In this document: positions 43,084 to 56,243 of the stretch, one piece after another
How positions within the stretch are numbered: the first letter of the stretch is position 1
Layout of the letters: each line of letters starts with the position of its first letter
From: Nymphaea colorata
Taxonomy: Eukaryota; Streptophyta; Magnoliopsida; Nymphaeales; Nymphaeaceae
Reading direction: 5' to 3'
NCBI RefSeq assembly: GCF_008831285.2
Contig: NC_045148.1
Span: 186,001-250,000, forward strand
Length of the DNA: 64,000 bases
Position numbers and translations under genes: made by a program
The notes under the pieces: generated by a model
Told to the model about the DNA's origin: nothing
What the model saw: the letters and a program-made list of their open reading frames with translations, nothing else
Databases searched by the model: none

Positions 43084-44009
43084 CTCACAAAATCAGAATT
43101 GATGTGAATAATACAAGTCATTGATTTTAGAGAGTAAAAGTTAAATGGCTTTTCCAAGAGTCTAAATATCCATTAAATGTGAGAAGGGGTTAACGAAAAC
43201 CTCTCTTTTGCAAGATACTTTGGGCTTGAATTCATGCAGCCATCTGCGCGTGTGGTTGTCTTGCATATATGTTGCTGGATTCCTCAAGGCATCGTGTATC
43301 TAGATCTCTCACACACGGGCAGCCCAATGCAATGCCTGCTAGAAAGAACCTGCAATTTCTTAGATTTCTCTTGTTGTCCATACGCTACAACGTCTCACAA
43401 CATGTAACTCAAAATCATCGCATACATTTCTTTCACCAAGTTAGATCCTTCGGCCTCTCATAGCACTCAACCGATTATATATAAATATGTAAGAAAGCAA
43501 GCGACTATGGAAGCTTATTAGATGGCAGCAATTACAGACTCCTGAAAAACAACTTATTTTTTTAATACTGGCAACTTAATATTTACCATCTAATTTCATT
43601 GGTATCAACAACAACCTTGATAATTTCTATCAAATCTTGCTGTACGAAGTGTGCATATGTAGACACATACATGGAGAGGGAGAGTTGAAAACGACTTTCA
43701 ACTGAACGAAACAAACAGCATTACATTACACAACGAAAGATAGTTGGCTGGAAAAATGCAAACGCAAACAAAAAGCTGTATTAGCCCAAGAGAGACTGCT
43801 CAGAACCCTCATGACACCATGATTTGTTAATAAAAAATAAACTTCTGACTTAACCTTGGAGATGAAGGTGGAGCCGTCGGAAGCTGTTTCTCTTAACAAT
43901 CTGTGGAGAGGGAGAACCAGTCTCAGACATTTTTGAATGTTCTTGAGATCGAGTATTCTTCTCCTTGTGACGACCACACAATAAATTACTGTAGACAAAA
44001 GGATGTACA

Positions 44010-45140
44010 TCATCTCCATGTCAATATTTTGTAGGGCACATTGCCCTGTCTATACATCCTCTGCACCACCCCGAACAACTCGTCGGCACCTTCTTCGCCT
44101 TCGTGCTTCATCTTCGCCGCCATGTCCTTCCCCCTCTTCCTCAACTCCTCACCCTCTTCTCCCACCATCACTCTCCTGATAGCGTCAGCCACCTTCTCCC
44201 TCCGGAACTCCCCGTTGCTCTCCCTCCCCACCACCAGCCTTACGTTATGGGGCTGGTCGATGCTCAGAGGGAGCGCTATGAACGGAACACCACAGCCCAT
44301 CCCTTCGCACAGGGACCCCCACCCACAGTGAGTGAGGAACCCTCCAAGGCCGTCTGTGCTGCCCACCCTCTCACCACCATCCCCTTATCCTTCACCCTCT
44401 CCAGGAACCCTGAAGGAAGAACTCTTTCCACCACATTTCCCTCTTCTTCTTCTATTTCTTCTCCGGCCAACCTGATCACCCATATGAAGCTTTGCTCGCT
44501 CAGCTCCAAGCCGAATGCAATCTCTGCGATCTGCTCCTTCGTCATGAAGTACTCGCTGCCAAACGACACGAACACCACTGAGGAACTCCTCTTTGTGTCC
44601 AGCCATTCGGCGAATTTACCGCTCCCCGGCGAGGCCTCCTGCTTTTGCGGCAGAAGCGTGCCGACCGGGAGGATGGCCTTCCCCGTTTGCTCCTCGAGGA
44701 ACTTCTCTTCCAGCGGCCGAACACTCCTGACCATGAGCACACCTTCCGGTCTTTTCAGCCCTCGGAGAAACGCCTTAATGGCTTTGGCGTCTTCGTCGGA
44801 GCCGATTTTATCTGTTGCTTGCCGCTGGAAATCGGCGACGCCGATGCTCTCGAGTGGACAGCCGCTTTGGCTGGCCATGGTGCCTGTCTTCATGAAGTGG
44901 TAGTACATGCACAGAGAGGAGGCGTTGAAGGTTACGAACCGAACCCCGTGGATGTGGAGCTTGGCGGCTACGTCCGAAGCCCACGGCGGGAAGTTGTCGT
45001 GGATGAAGAAATCAGGACGGAGGGTGGTGATGGCGGGCTTGCAGGCTTTGAAGGCCTTCTTGAGGAAGGTGGGAAGGGAGGGAGGAAGTGAAATCATGGC
45101 GAGAGGGAAGGCCCGGGGTTGGTGGGAGTCCGATTTCTAT
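44010..45140 (-). pseudogene. UDP-glycosyltransferase pseudogene (copy 3)
   Basis: Clear similarity to the two neighbouring UGT genes is broken in three places. First, about 60 N-terminal codons, including the catalytic His region, are missing; similarity begins near 45140 at the equivalent of IEIRLPPTPGLPS. Second, near 45068 a deletion of about 8 bases shifts the frame just before KKAFKACKPAI. Third, near 44350 a net loss of about 19 bases removes most of ILSHPST in the PSPG box and shifts the frame, so WAAQTAL is separated from GGFLTHCGWGS. Between the lesions the coding sequence is well preserved (VVFVSFGSEYFM, LSEQSFIWVIRLA), so inactivation is not ancient. A further in-frame loss shortens NVRLVVGRESNG relative to the paralogues. 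It is unlikely to encode an active enzyme. Confidence 0.9.
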
Positions 45141-46777
45141 GATCAAACCAATACTTAATTAAATTCGTTCCCGCACCACAAGCAACATAGTCATTGATCA
45201 ATGATCCATCCGGATTACTAACATTAATCAAACTCAAAAATCAAAATCCAATGAACAGCAGTTAAACTCTGTAGCTTCGCCCCTAAAGTCTAAGTGCAAG
45301 TCCAGAATATATATGAAAGATTCAAGCTCTTTAATACTAAACAGTTTGAATCCTTCGTAGTGCAGGGTGAGGGTCATTCAAGCGGATTCACATTACAGGT
45401 GGTAGGAGGCACTAGATCCTATTATAAGTGGTCGCTGCTGGTTTGGTTCTACCTATCAAGTTCCAACTCAAAATTTTAGAGAAATTTAGGAGGCATTTTT
45501 TTCCCCCAGATTTTAGGACCAAGGATTTGATTTAACAAGGGATGTACTTTAAATTCATGGTTCTGACAAACTGTGGATTTAAGAACTGCCATTATGTTTC
45601 ATAGATCACAACTTAGAGGGGAGGGGGTCTGACTTGAGATCCATGTATTTCAAGATACATGGTTTATACATTTTTATTTATTCAAGATTTTAGATCTTTG
45701 TTAGAAATTAAGGATCTGAAATCTTTAAGACCCATGATTCTAAAAGTATGCTCGATTACCTTGTATCTTCGAAAGACAATATAGCAATTAAGACAATCTC
45801 TGGAACTATGGCGTGCTTCGTGAACGATCTAACTATGTTTGATGAGCATGGAGCAGCCAAGCAAGCAGCTCGTTTACCGTCGATAATGAACGAAGAATAG
45901 CGACAATATCACATCAAATTAAACAAGTTTAACCTTAGTTTGCGATTTATTGAAGTATAAACTTCTGGCCTTTGTTTGAGGCATTAAAAAGTTAAGGCCT
46001 AGTAATTCTACACCAACTTATTTACCTCAGGCTGAGTCCATGAGTTCATTATTTCAGTTTGTTCAACTTATTTTTGCTCGATGATAAGGGAAATCACTAG
46101 ATTGTTTTGATCCGAGAAATTAACTTGTTTACCGGTAACATGGATGGATTCAGTACGTGTTTAAACTCGCATGTTTTCACAAAGCAACCTGGAATGTTCA
46201 GGCAGTAAAAGGTAAGTCATGAAAGTTGAGTTGCCGCTTAAATCAATATGCATTGATATGGACACCCTTTTGCAATTTCTAGAAACAGCAATATTAAAGA
46301 CGACAACCGCTTTTCGGCATCCGGTTCAGTCTCTCGTTCTGTTTAGGGTTTCTGTGATCGATCGGGAACGGCCATGGTGGAGGTGTGCGATAGTCGATTT
46401 AAGAGGCCATCTCGAGCTGCCATGAAAGAGGTTTGTTCGACCTTCTCTGTATTCTCTTCTTCTTCCCTATTCTCTTTTATTTTGGTGAGAAGTTCTTTGT
46501 GGTTCCGAGCAATTTAGGGTTGGTCCGCTTTCATTCTTAGCTGCAATCTCTCTCTTTTTCTCCCTCTCTCTCTCTCGCTCCCACAGTTTTTGTTTTGAGT
46601 TTGAACGATCGGGGAGCGTTTTCTGGGGAGCAGGTCGGAGGTCGGTGTGCGAAAGTAGTTTCTCTGACGAAGGCCTGTCTCCTTCATTTGTTGAATTAAA
46701 CTTAGGTGGGCTTTTCTGGGGATCCATAAATTTGGTTACCTTCCGTGGTTCTTTTGTGAAAAGAGAGAAAAAAGAGA
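45141..46777. other. Intergenic region and leader of the XS-domain gene
   Basis: No gene is seen up to about 46.3 kb. From about 46320 the sequence looks like a plant leader: TC-rich DNA, and a short open frame at 46373 ending at a GAG/gtttgt donor-like site, listed separately. Confidence 0.55.
46373..46434 (+). other. Possible upstream exon or uORF of the XS-domain gene
   Basis: GCCATGG, an excellent start context, opens a short frame MVEVCDSRFKRPSRAAMKE that runs to a GAG|gtttgt donor-like site at 46432-46435. Acceptor-like sites follow (for example AACTTAG at about 46699-46705). Joined there, the frame stops after a few codons. It could be an upstream ORF, or the first coding exon of an alternative form. 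Confidence 0.35.
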
Positions 46778-49700
46778 ATGCGTAGCAGACGGCAAGATGT
46801 CATGAGGCCTAGGTCTCCTCCGGTGCGCGGCCACCAATCTGAGTGGTACTCGGGTTCCTATTCGAGGAGGCAAGGGGATAGGTCTCACCGCGATGACGAA
46901 CGGACAAAGAACCCACCACCTCGCCGGAGTCTTAGCCCCATGGACAGAGACCGCGGACGGCGCATGCGAGGGAGCAGCAGAGGAAGGGCTTCTGTTGAAC
47001 GGAGGGAATTTAGGCGGCATGCGTATGAGAAGGGAGACCATCTCCGTCGACGATCACCCTTTGAGTCTAGGAGGCCTCTGCCTGCGGGAAATAGAGAAAT
47101 GGAGGGCCATTTGCAATTCAATGATGGGTTCTCCTGTATTAATTCTTCACCTCCTCGATTTGGGAGGGGTTTTCTTCTGCCTGAGCGGCATGGTATCGAT
47201 CTGGATGCAAACCATGGGTTGAGACTTGGTGGTGGGAGGATATCGGAGCCAGCTGCTAATAACAACGATAAGGATCTTCCCGGTGCGCCTAGAAATGGTG
47301 GCTCTGCTTTGGATGGTCAGGGCGTGCTATCTCAGAAGTCAATTTTTTTGAACGATGGGAATTCTCATTCTTTTTACGCATTACAATCTGAGAGATACCC
47401 ACTCGAGGACATTAATCTGCGGAAGCAACGAGAATTTCCACCAACAGATGATGCACTTGGTTCTGATATTAGATATGATGATTTTGGCAGTACACGTTTG
47501 CAATTGAACAAGATGCCAGTGCGCGAACCTTATGAAGTTGAAGGACAAGAGAAACTGAAGTTCTACTCCAGAGATAGGCCTTATTTGCCACTATCACCAA
47601 CATCAAAAACTCTTGGAAGTTCCTCTTCTGGGATTCCCAGAGGTTCGTTCTTTCCTTCTTCAAGTCGGTCTTCCCTTCACTTTCCTTCCGGTGAATTTGC
47701 TAGGGGTGGTAAGTCATCCAACTTATCGATTGATGATGGTCCTGGCCCCAGCGAACTGTTTGATCCTATCAGAGATCCTGAAATGCACTTAAAAGATGGA
47801 AGACCCTATCAGAAGGGTGTCAGTCCACTGAGGGATGATCGAAGAAGTTACATTTATCCTGAACTGGGCAGAAGAGAGAGGGGCCTGTCTGGCTTTGGTG
47901 GCGATGATTTGTACAGGAAAATGCAATTGGGTGGTAGAGGTAACTACTCTTTAAGGGATAATATACATGGATCAGGTTTCATGGAACCCATTGAAGATAA
48001 GGTCAATGCTGACACTTCACGAAGATCATTCCTTGAGAGCACTTCTTGGGAGCATCAGTTGCATGGGAAAAGGGATGAAATTTTGCATGGTCGGAGTCGG
48101 CATTCGTTGGCAGATGAGAGGCATGAAGAGTTTCTTACTTCAAGAAAATTTCTTCCTGATTTTGGAACAGAATCAGGCCAAGATCACACATTCAAGAACC
48201 TAGCAGATGATTATGCTTATGGAAGAGAAGGTGATGCCCTGGTTTATGACGAAGCTTCAAAGGGTTCTCTTCATGGGCAGGAGATGTATAGGTATCCAAT
48301 GGATACAAACCCTCAACATACAGAGGAATTAGGTAATATTCCACCTGGTAGAAGCTTGAAACCAAAGTACGGGGTAGCATCAAGTAGGCTGAAGATGAGG
48401 ATATCCGTGCACAATGATAGACGTACTTCTAGAAGGATTCAGGAAGTTGATATACCTGATGAGCATTGGGTTGATGAAGATCGTGGTGGAAGGTCATTCG
48501 TTGGAGTTTCCCAACGCCTTGGGCCTGATTCTTGGTTATCCATGGATGATGCATCTGAACATGTTAAAGGGGGATTTGTAGAGACTCGTTTTCCCACTGG
48601 CAGAAATATACTCTTGAGGAAGCGGTCGAGGCCTAGTGCTTCTGACTTCATTCACCCTTTTCATGGTGACAGTAATCAGGGACATCAACGCACTTTCAAA
48701 TTGCGTAAGCCATACAAAGTAGAGAGAAATGCAGCAATTGATATGGAAGATGAGAAGCAACAAGATGAATCATCACCACAGATGAAGCCAGACCCACCAG
48801 AAAACTCGGAGGAGTTTAAGCAACTTGTTCACAAGGCATTCTTACGCTTTTCAAAGCAACTGAACGAGAACCCAGGGCAACAAAGAAGATACCGGGGACA
48901 AGGAAAGGCTGGTAACCTGGTGTGCCTCGCATGTGGAAGGTCTGTCTTCTAATTCATGATATGTTTCTGAAAGTGGAGAAAATAATATCTCCTATATTCT
49001 GGTGCAACAGTTAACCTGCGTCTCCCTGAAGCATTAGGATTTTAATCCACGATCAAAGGAATTTCTTAGAATAAATTTATCCTTTTTTGCTGTTTTAAGG
49101 AACATTAATTAGCTTATCCTCAACCTTTTTGTTGGCGAGTGGTGCTTTAGATTTTACTCCTGAATTTTAACATGGTTACAGGTTCTCTGCAGCCGCAAGT
49201 TTATGGTCCAGGAAGAATGCTTTCCACATTTTTGTGGATTTGGATGGAAGCATTTTTTCTAACAATTTGCAAGTGTTAAATGTCTATCTTAAAATTTGGT
49301 TGTATGATCTAAATGCAATCTAGGTCAACATGAAAACTTTGGGGGTTCAACAGAAGATGTTCAACCCATATATCCTTCTTTGATAATTATATTGAATGAG
49401 GGTGTGCAACATGGAGGAGTTATTGGTGCACTATATGATGAACAGTGTGAGTAATAAATCCAGTTTGAAGTTGGACTGCCTTTTAGCATGCTCCTTAGAA
49501 GGAATTTGCAGTCAATAGTCAGATCATCATTCTCTTCCCGTGTTTATATTGAATTGGCGTTGATGATCTTGGAAAGCCTGCATCATGTGGTTCTTTGAGT
49601 TTATCATGTTACATAAACATACACATTTGACAGTGATGGTTATTCTTCTTTGCAATGCGCCCAATGTCCATAATATTCAACTTCTGTAAGTTGAGAGGGA

Positions 49701-51509
49701 TTTCTCAAGGAAACCATTTGCCATATGAGGAATTAAGGTAAGAGACAAGCAAAGGTTCTTCATGGTGCAGCAGATGCAGTTAATTAATATCCACTGAATT
49801 ATTTCTGGACTTCTGTATTCCAACTGGCATGAGTAATCGTCTGGCTCCCTTTGGATTGTTAAATTTATTATGAAGCTGTTTATTCAAAGTGGAAAGATTT
49901 GGTTAGCGCTTATGTGGAAATTGTAGATAATGTGACCTTTGGCTGTCAATTTCGTGGGCCTTATTAAGAAGCTTGACTGTGCACCTGAGTGGTGTTAATG
50001 GTGCTCATCTAATTTGTTCTTCCCTGATGGGAATTATTTAACATGGTTCGCCAATGGTGCTGTCAATGGCTGAACGTCTCTTTATGATGGGTGCGTTAAG
50101 AGATAGATTTGTTGATCTATCTAAGAGATAGATTTGTTGATCTATCTTCGCAGTATCCCATCCTTTCGTTAACTTTTTCTGTTAGTTGGTAGATTTGCAA
50201 TTTTTCTTTTTTTCTCATTTTTTCTTATTTTTAAAAACTGTTATGCCAAGTTTTCATTGTGCGGTCACGGGCATGAATATTTCTTCCTATTTCCACGATT
50301 TCCATCTCAGGTGAGGACATCTATGCATAAATTTCTTATTTATATATTTATTTATTTTGCTTCCAGCCTATCAAGAGAATTTATAGATGCTCACAGCTTG
50401 GTCACCCATGCGTACAATTCTCTCAAAGTTGGCTTAAGAATCGATCATCTGGGACTTCACAAGGCTCTCTGTGTTCTCTTGGGATGGAACAGCCTAGTGG
50501 CACCTGACAGTAGGAGGGTCTATCAATCATTAGCAGCAGCGGAAGCATCAGCTCTGAAAGAAGACCTTTTATTGTGGCCCCCAGTTGTCATTATTCATGA
50601 TACCTCAAGGAGCTGGAATGCAGAGAAAACAGATTCTGTAACAATCGATGATGTGGAAGAAACACTTAGAGGTGAGCCGAAAATCATGAAAGACCCTCTT
50701 GACAATTTTTGTGCAAGCAGTTCTTTTTTATTTTTACGGAATAGCTTGGCTGACAAATTAAACGTTAGTCAGTATGTATTACGAGGTTGGATGGACTACC
50801 CCCTCCTTCAAAATAAGTCATCAAAGAATTGTTGAGTCTCCTTCAGCTTTGTACTTCGACCAAACATGAAATTCTGAGAAACTTATTATGATAAAAATTT
50901 TAGCCATTGTTGAATTGGAGAGAAGCATGTGGTTGGTTGATCGCTTCTCTGTACTTGTCATGGTGTTTTAATCACAGAGTCTTAGTTACGCAGGACCTGT
51001 CTTACTACATCTGTTTGAGAAAATATGAGTTTCTTTGTTCTTTTTTTTTTTTACTTTTTAGTCCAAGAAAAGTAGATGATGTAATAGTAAGTCGGTTCCT
51101 AATTGCATTATGCTGCTTTATTAGGTTCTGACTTTCTGTATTTTCAGGTATGGGATTTTCAGGTAAGGCAAAGGTTTACCGTGGTCGCCCTGCTAATCAG
51201 GGTGTTTTTGTTGCGAAGTTCTTTCCGACTTTTTCTGGATTGCGAGAGGCTGAAAGGCTGCACAGGCATTATGGTGAAAACAACAGAGGGAAGGAGGAAT
51301 TACAGCGGCTGAAATCAAAAATTCCTGTAAATGGCAGTGCAAATCAGTTGGTCGAGACTGCTTCAAGGAAGCCAGCAGAATTTCTTTATGGGTATATTGG
51401 AATCGCGGAAGATTTGGATAAGCTTGACTTTGAATCGAAGAAAAGATGCCTGGTGAAGAGCAAGAAGGATATTGAAGCCATTGCGGATGCTGCCCTCGAC
51501 TCTGAGTGA
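46778..51509 (+). CDS. Arg/Ser-rich zf-XS and XS-domain protein (SGS3/FDM-related domain)
   Basis: XS domains, first defined in SGS3, are plant RNA-recognition folds; SGS3 and FDM proteins act in RNA silencing and RNA-directed DNA methylation. Three exons join in frame: 46778-48939, 50367-50671 and 51148-51509, giving about 942 residues. Residues 1 to about 110 are rich in Arg/Ser (RSRRQ, RRSLSPMDRDRGRRMRG), like splicing-associated proteins. The long middle part is low in predicted structure, with GRG- and RDD-type repeats. Near residue 714 a zf-XS-like segment reads LVCLACGSLSREFIDAHSLV, then THAYN. The XS domain follows, with HLGLHKALCVLLGWN, LLLWPPVVIIHDTS, GMGFSGKAKVYRGRP and GVFVAKFFPTFSGLREAERL. 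Unlike SGS3 it lacks a C-terminal coiled coil. Its partner and function are not known to me. Confidence 0.87.
50097..50146 (+). repeat. 25-bp tandem repeat in intron of the XS gene
   Basis: AAGAGATAGATTTGTTGATC followed by TATCT occurs twice in tandem. Confidence 0.75.
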
Positions 51510-53493
51510 GTTGCGGTTGCGTAAAGATACCGATAGAGGATTTTATATGTATCTACCTACGAGCATCTTTATTTTGTGCAATCTGGTTTTTCCCATGCTA
51601 GGTGGAAAGAAATATGGTTGCCCACTCTGTGACCCTCTCAAGCTAAATTTTGAACCTTGTGTGGGATGTGCCATGAAAGGAAAATGGTGAGGGGGTATTG
51701 ATTTTGCAAGGATATGAATGGGAAGATATGATGCTATTTCAGTTTTATTTTTCTTTAAATGACACGAACATGGTTCTGATTGACTGCCATGGTGGAAGAC
51801 CATCGGTTTTGCGGCAGTATGAATTGGGAGGCTCTTTGGCGTAGATGCTGGGGGCCCTTTTTGTACGTATGGTTTGAGAAGAAAAGTAATTGGGCCGGCT
51901 TCGTTTTCCGAAAAATAAGTTTTGGACGCTGTTTTGCCAGCCGAGAAAATGTTCTACAACATGTTCAAGGGTTCCGAACGCATGGGTTCCCCTTGTCCTT
52001 TGTCTTTCCGATCACTTATTTAATTTTATCTCCCTCTTACAGGTGGATCCGAATTTCACAATATTTTATTACATGCAAGCTATATCCCATATCTTCAACC
52101 TTATTTTTGCAGCAGCAAATGTTACCCGCAATCTTGGGTGATGGAAACTCGGTTTGACCTATCTGATTTGGGAAAGCTTATGTACAAAAAAGTGGAGATG
52201 AACATCAACGTGGGCTATACCATTTGCTCTCTTTCATTCAGTTGTTTGTGTAGTTTGTCATCCTTCTCATTCACATGGTTATTTGTGGTGGGTTATTCTG
52301 ATAGAAGTCCAATACTGTGGATGTAATCCGCATCCAATACTGTGGATGTAATCCGCATGGTTAACCTATTACAAGTCAGCAATTGGATTGCCTTTTATTT
52401 TTACTGATATATACTTTTAAATATAATCAATTTGACACGGACGTCATACTAATTGATTTTGAAATGCATTATAAGCCCGTGCGCATGTGATATTTCTATC
52501 AATCAATCCGCAATATAATTACAAACCCATGTGGTTCAACTGAAAAAAAGTTAGAACAGCTTGCAAGTTTAAGATCTTAAGGGTACTTTTATCCTGGGTT
52601 GAGATCGAACTTCAAACCGGTGCTCTACCCGGTTATCAGGCAGTTGGGTGATGATAACCATGATAATATGACCATGCTTTCGGTTGATCCCGAAGTTCAA
52701 GGAGCTTGTGGATTGCATGTCCACCATGGTGGTGGCGGCGATGCCAAATGGGCAAATTTTTTTGTTATGCTTGTTTCTTAAAATTATTCTACCCTTTTCA
52801 GATCTCAGAAATAATTCATGCTTCGACCGGTGAAACGATTCAAGATGTAGATGTTTGATGACCTTCCACTCTCCCTCTCTCTGCCATGAGGTAAGACATA
52901 GCTTGCACCAAGAACCATTTGGAGGGCTCCTCCCAACATGAACAGATGATAAATGGTTCTGATGACACTTCACATTATCGACGAAAAACACTGACCCGGT
53001 CGAGACCTCAATATCTGTGCAGCGTTAACGCTTACTTCACTCCAATCCGAAAACGGATCTGCTGGAGGATAGGCCTCCTACCTCTTATTAGAAGAAATAT
53101 GCTGTACAAACAGGGATACACCAAAAAGGGACAGCACAAAAGAGGGAGCCCAAAAACCCTACTCGAAGCTGTGGGAGATGTCAACCATCCCACCGTCAAG
53201 CATTAGCTACATCCCATGCTACTGACTCCAATCGCTACAAATTATTAGACCGTGCAGTTTTCACATAAATAAAACCTTTATTTTGCATGCGGAAACAAGA
53301 GTAGAAATATCCCACATGCCGCATTAGATTTTTCTGATTTTTTAAAGTGAATCATGCATAAACTTGTAAATTCTTCTGATATTTCTTCTTCTCAGACGCC
53401 AATGACCCTCTATCACGATTATTCACTGTAAAAGGTACTGATGAATTTGTCACAAGCTTTTGTGATAATAATTCAGATTCTACTCAGTGTAGG
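51510..53493. other. Intergenic region
   Basis: It begins with the 3' flank of the XS gene, where a 72-codon frame ending in a CPLC/CVGC pair is probably chance. A 25-bp tandem repeat is at 52308-52358. A minus-strand frame at 52569-52991 has no recognisable domain. No gene is called. Confidence 0.55.
52308..52358 (+). repeat. 25-bp tandem repeat
   Basis: TCCAATACTGTGGATGTAAT followed by CCGCA is repeated twice in tandem. Confidence 0.75.
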
Positions 53494-56243
53494 CTAATGT
53501 TGATCCACAAGAACATCAGTATTTCGAATAATCCTCTTCGATGGAAGGATCATTGCAGCCAATGGCAAATCCTTCAGTCCACCACTTTCATCAATTATCA
53601 GCCTAAGACCATCAATATGCAAGGCCCCATGATGACCGCTGACTTCTATGATCTTCTCATCAGCCAGCGCCTGTAAAATTGAAGCACAAAGGATCTTTAC
53701 ATCAATTCTCAATCTCTCTCACAACACCAACACTATTGCCCAATATTCATCGAGATCACATTTTTTTCAAAAACAAAAAACATTCATGAAACAACAGGAC
53801 CAAACAAAAGTGCTACCTTTGGAATGTCCCAAACATCTTTCCTGCCACTAAGGTTTGCCACTTTAGGCTGACTTGTATCCCTGTATCTCAGCATTTTTAG
53901 CTGGCTTTCGACGTCCTGTTTTGTCACCAAACCAGCATGAACAGCTATCAGTTTATGGTAGGACAATCCCTCTGAGGTCTGAATGCAAACATTATCCTGC
54001 AGAGATTGCAATTCAGAAATCAACAACGAATAATTGTCATCTGACATAGAAATACACGTTAGACTGGTGGGTTTTAAAGGTTCCTTCCAAGGTTATTTAT
54101 GCTAAGATCCCCATTCATATTAGATTTCTCACAATTACGTTGGTTACCCAGGTCTAACTATCATTTAAAAATTAATAGTTATAGTTTCATAAAAGTAATA
54201 CCTCTTCATGTACCCAAACCAAGTCAGCAAGAAACTCCTTGTGCTCCTTGGGAACAGCTTTCATCAAATCTGCCATCAATTCTAATATGTCATTAACATT
54301 TTCAAAGAAAGCAGCCCCTCATCATTCATAAGAAACACCTGGGACATTTTATTCTAACAGCTACATCTCATGCTCGCAAGTGAGTAACGAGAAGACTAAG
54401 GATGATCAAGAAAAAAAAATAAAATAAAAGAACCAATAGAATATTCCAATGGTTTTGGGGAAAGGGCAAGGTAATATGAACTTAAATCCAAGTCCGGAAG
54501 ATGGCACCTGTTAAAACTCATTGCATCCGCTTTGTGGTCGATTGCACACTAAACATAGCAGAACAATGGAGGATTGCACAAGTGCTAGAGAACACAAGGA
54601 ACCATGCCCCAGAAAGAAGCATAAATTGGATAGCAAAGGAGGAGTTTGAACATGAAAGCAACTTCATTCATCGTGCATCAACATGCAGTATGGCAAGGCA
54701 ATAAAGAAAGATGGTAGCTAAGAACATATGATTTTCCTTGGATCTCATCTTCTGATATTCAAACTTGGGACTTGAAAGGCATCGTAGGGATGCCAGTTCA
54801 AAACTTAGAGAAGTACTTCACGTGCATATTTTGATAAAGCATAGTAATTGAAAGGTACTATTTTTGCTTAGAGGATTAATGAAAACAGAAAGATGTTTAT
54901 AAGATCCTGTAGAAAACATGACTGTAGATGACCTCAAAAAGTTGCAGGCATCGATCAGCTTGCATTATATCGGATAGTTGCCATGGGTAACATGACAGCT
55001 AATGGATCAGCTACATGTGATACCAAGGCATGCAATGTTGTTGCTGTGTTGCACGTGAACTCAAAGAGGGAAACTCAGGACATAATTATGTCTTCTCAAA
55101 ATGATAACAAAACCAGCTAAATTTTGTGAAACTCTCATGGTTAACAGACAAGTTGGAGTTGTGATTTCAGCATGGAAACCAATAAGCTGGTCTCATAAGT
55201 CAAACTACAGCAACAATTCTCATTCAGCACACTGTTTTCATGACACACATCCTATATAAGTAAAAACCACAAAAAAGTGCAGAAAGTTCGAACACCTTAC
55301 AATTCGAAACTAAGGAAAAGACTAATCCAGAGGAACGAGAAACCAGAATCTGACAAATCTCCATCAGTATTTCAAAAGTAACAGATATAAAAGCTAAAAC
55401 CTTAAGCACATGTACGTAACAAGGAGGACACAATTAAGCCTTCCACTACCCATTAAACCTCAATACTTTCACAAAATGGAAAATGCCCATTTTTCTGCAC
55501 AAAAACCCGACAAAAATAATAGACAAATCAATTTACTCAATCATAGAGGACTTCCCATGGTTGGAAAAAAAAGACACAGACGAAAAAAGTAGAACAAGCT
55601 ACAGAGGCATCTCAAGGTGTCACAATTTTTCCTGACTAAATTGAAGAAAGAAACAAAATACATCTATCAATCTAAGAAGATATTAAAGTTAAAAAGATAG
55701 GATAAGAAAAAGCAAAGTACCTGGGTGGCCATGGGGAACACCATATGACTTGAAAGTCGTTCCCGCATCATAGATGGATCCCTGGTAAATTATACCCTTC
55801 TTTGCGTTGAGCTTCTCCTTGATTGAGCCAGCCCACCTCCTAGCTTGGACATGCATCACCTCGTATCCTTCTCCCTTGTACCATCCTTCCCTCTCTTCGT
55901 TTTGCAGATACTCGTCCCATGTTTGGCGGAACCCGCCGGCGGGCAGCACGTGCTGAGGGAGAGCGCCAATGAAGGCGGCGAAGGCAAAGTCGTGGTTGCC
56001 GCAGAGGAAGACGTGGGACTGGCGCGGGTAGCGGGAAGGTAGGGAGATGAGGAAGTCGATGACGCGTGAGGTGTCGGGACCCCTGTCACAATAGTCGCCG
56101 AGGAAGATGATGAGTGCGGTCTCGAAGGAGGAGGTGCCCAGTGCCGACTCCAGGTTGCGCCAGAGCCGCTCCAGCTTCGATATGTACCCATGGACGTCGC
56201 CGATCAGGCACACCGCCCTCTCCTCCCTCGGCTTCGGTACGTC

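Larger units (their letters stand above)
41965..44009. other. Spacer between UGT copy 2 and the UGT pseudogene
   Basis: It holds a tandem duplication at 42067-42335, a TA/GA compound microsatellite at 43017-43078 and otherwise unassigned AT-rich DNA. Open frames around 42500-43150 run through the microsatellite and are not credible genes. Confidence 0.6.

Noticed and set aside
42516-43157. 213-codon minus-strand frame
   Set aside because: It runs through the TA/GA microsatellite (SLSLSLS and IYIYIY tracts) and has no recognisable domain.
51472-51690. 72-codon frame ending with CPLC and CVGC pairs, suggesting a zinc ribbon
   Set aside because: It lies in the 3' flank of the XS gene and the Cys pairs sit in a very short, otherwise unconstrained frame; probably chance.
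52569-52991. 140-codon minus-strand frame and a tRNA-like stretch (GGGTAGAGC...GTTCGATCTC)
   Set aside because: The frame has no domain, and the tRNA-like stretch does not fold into proper acceptor, anticodon and T arms at tRNA spacing.
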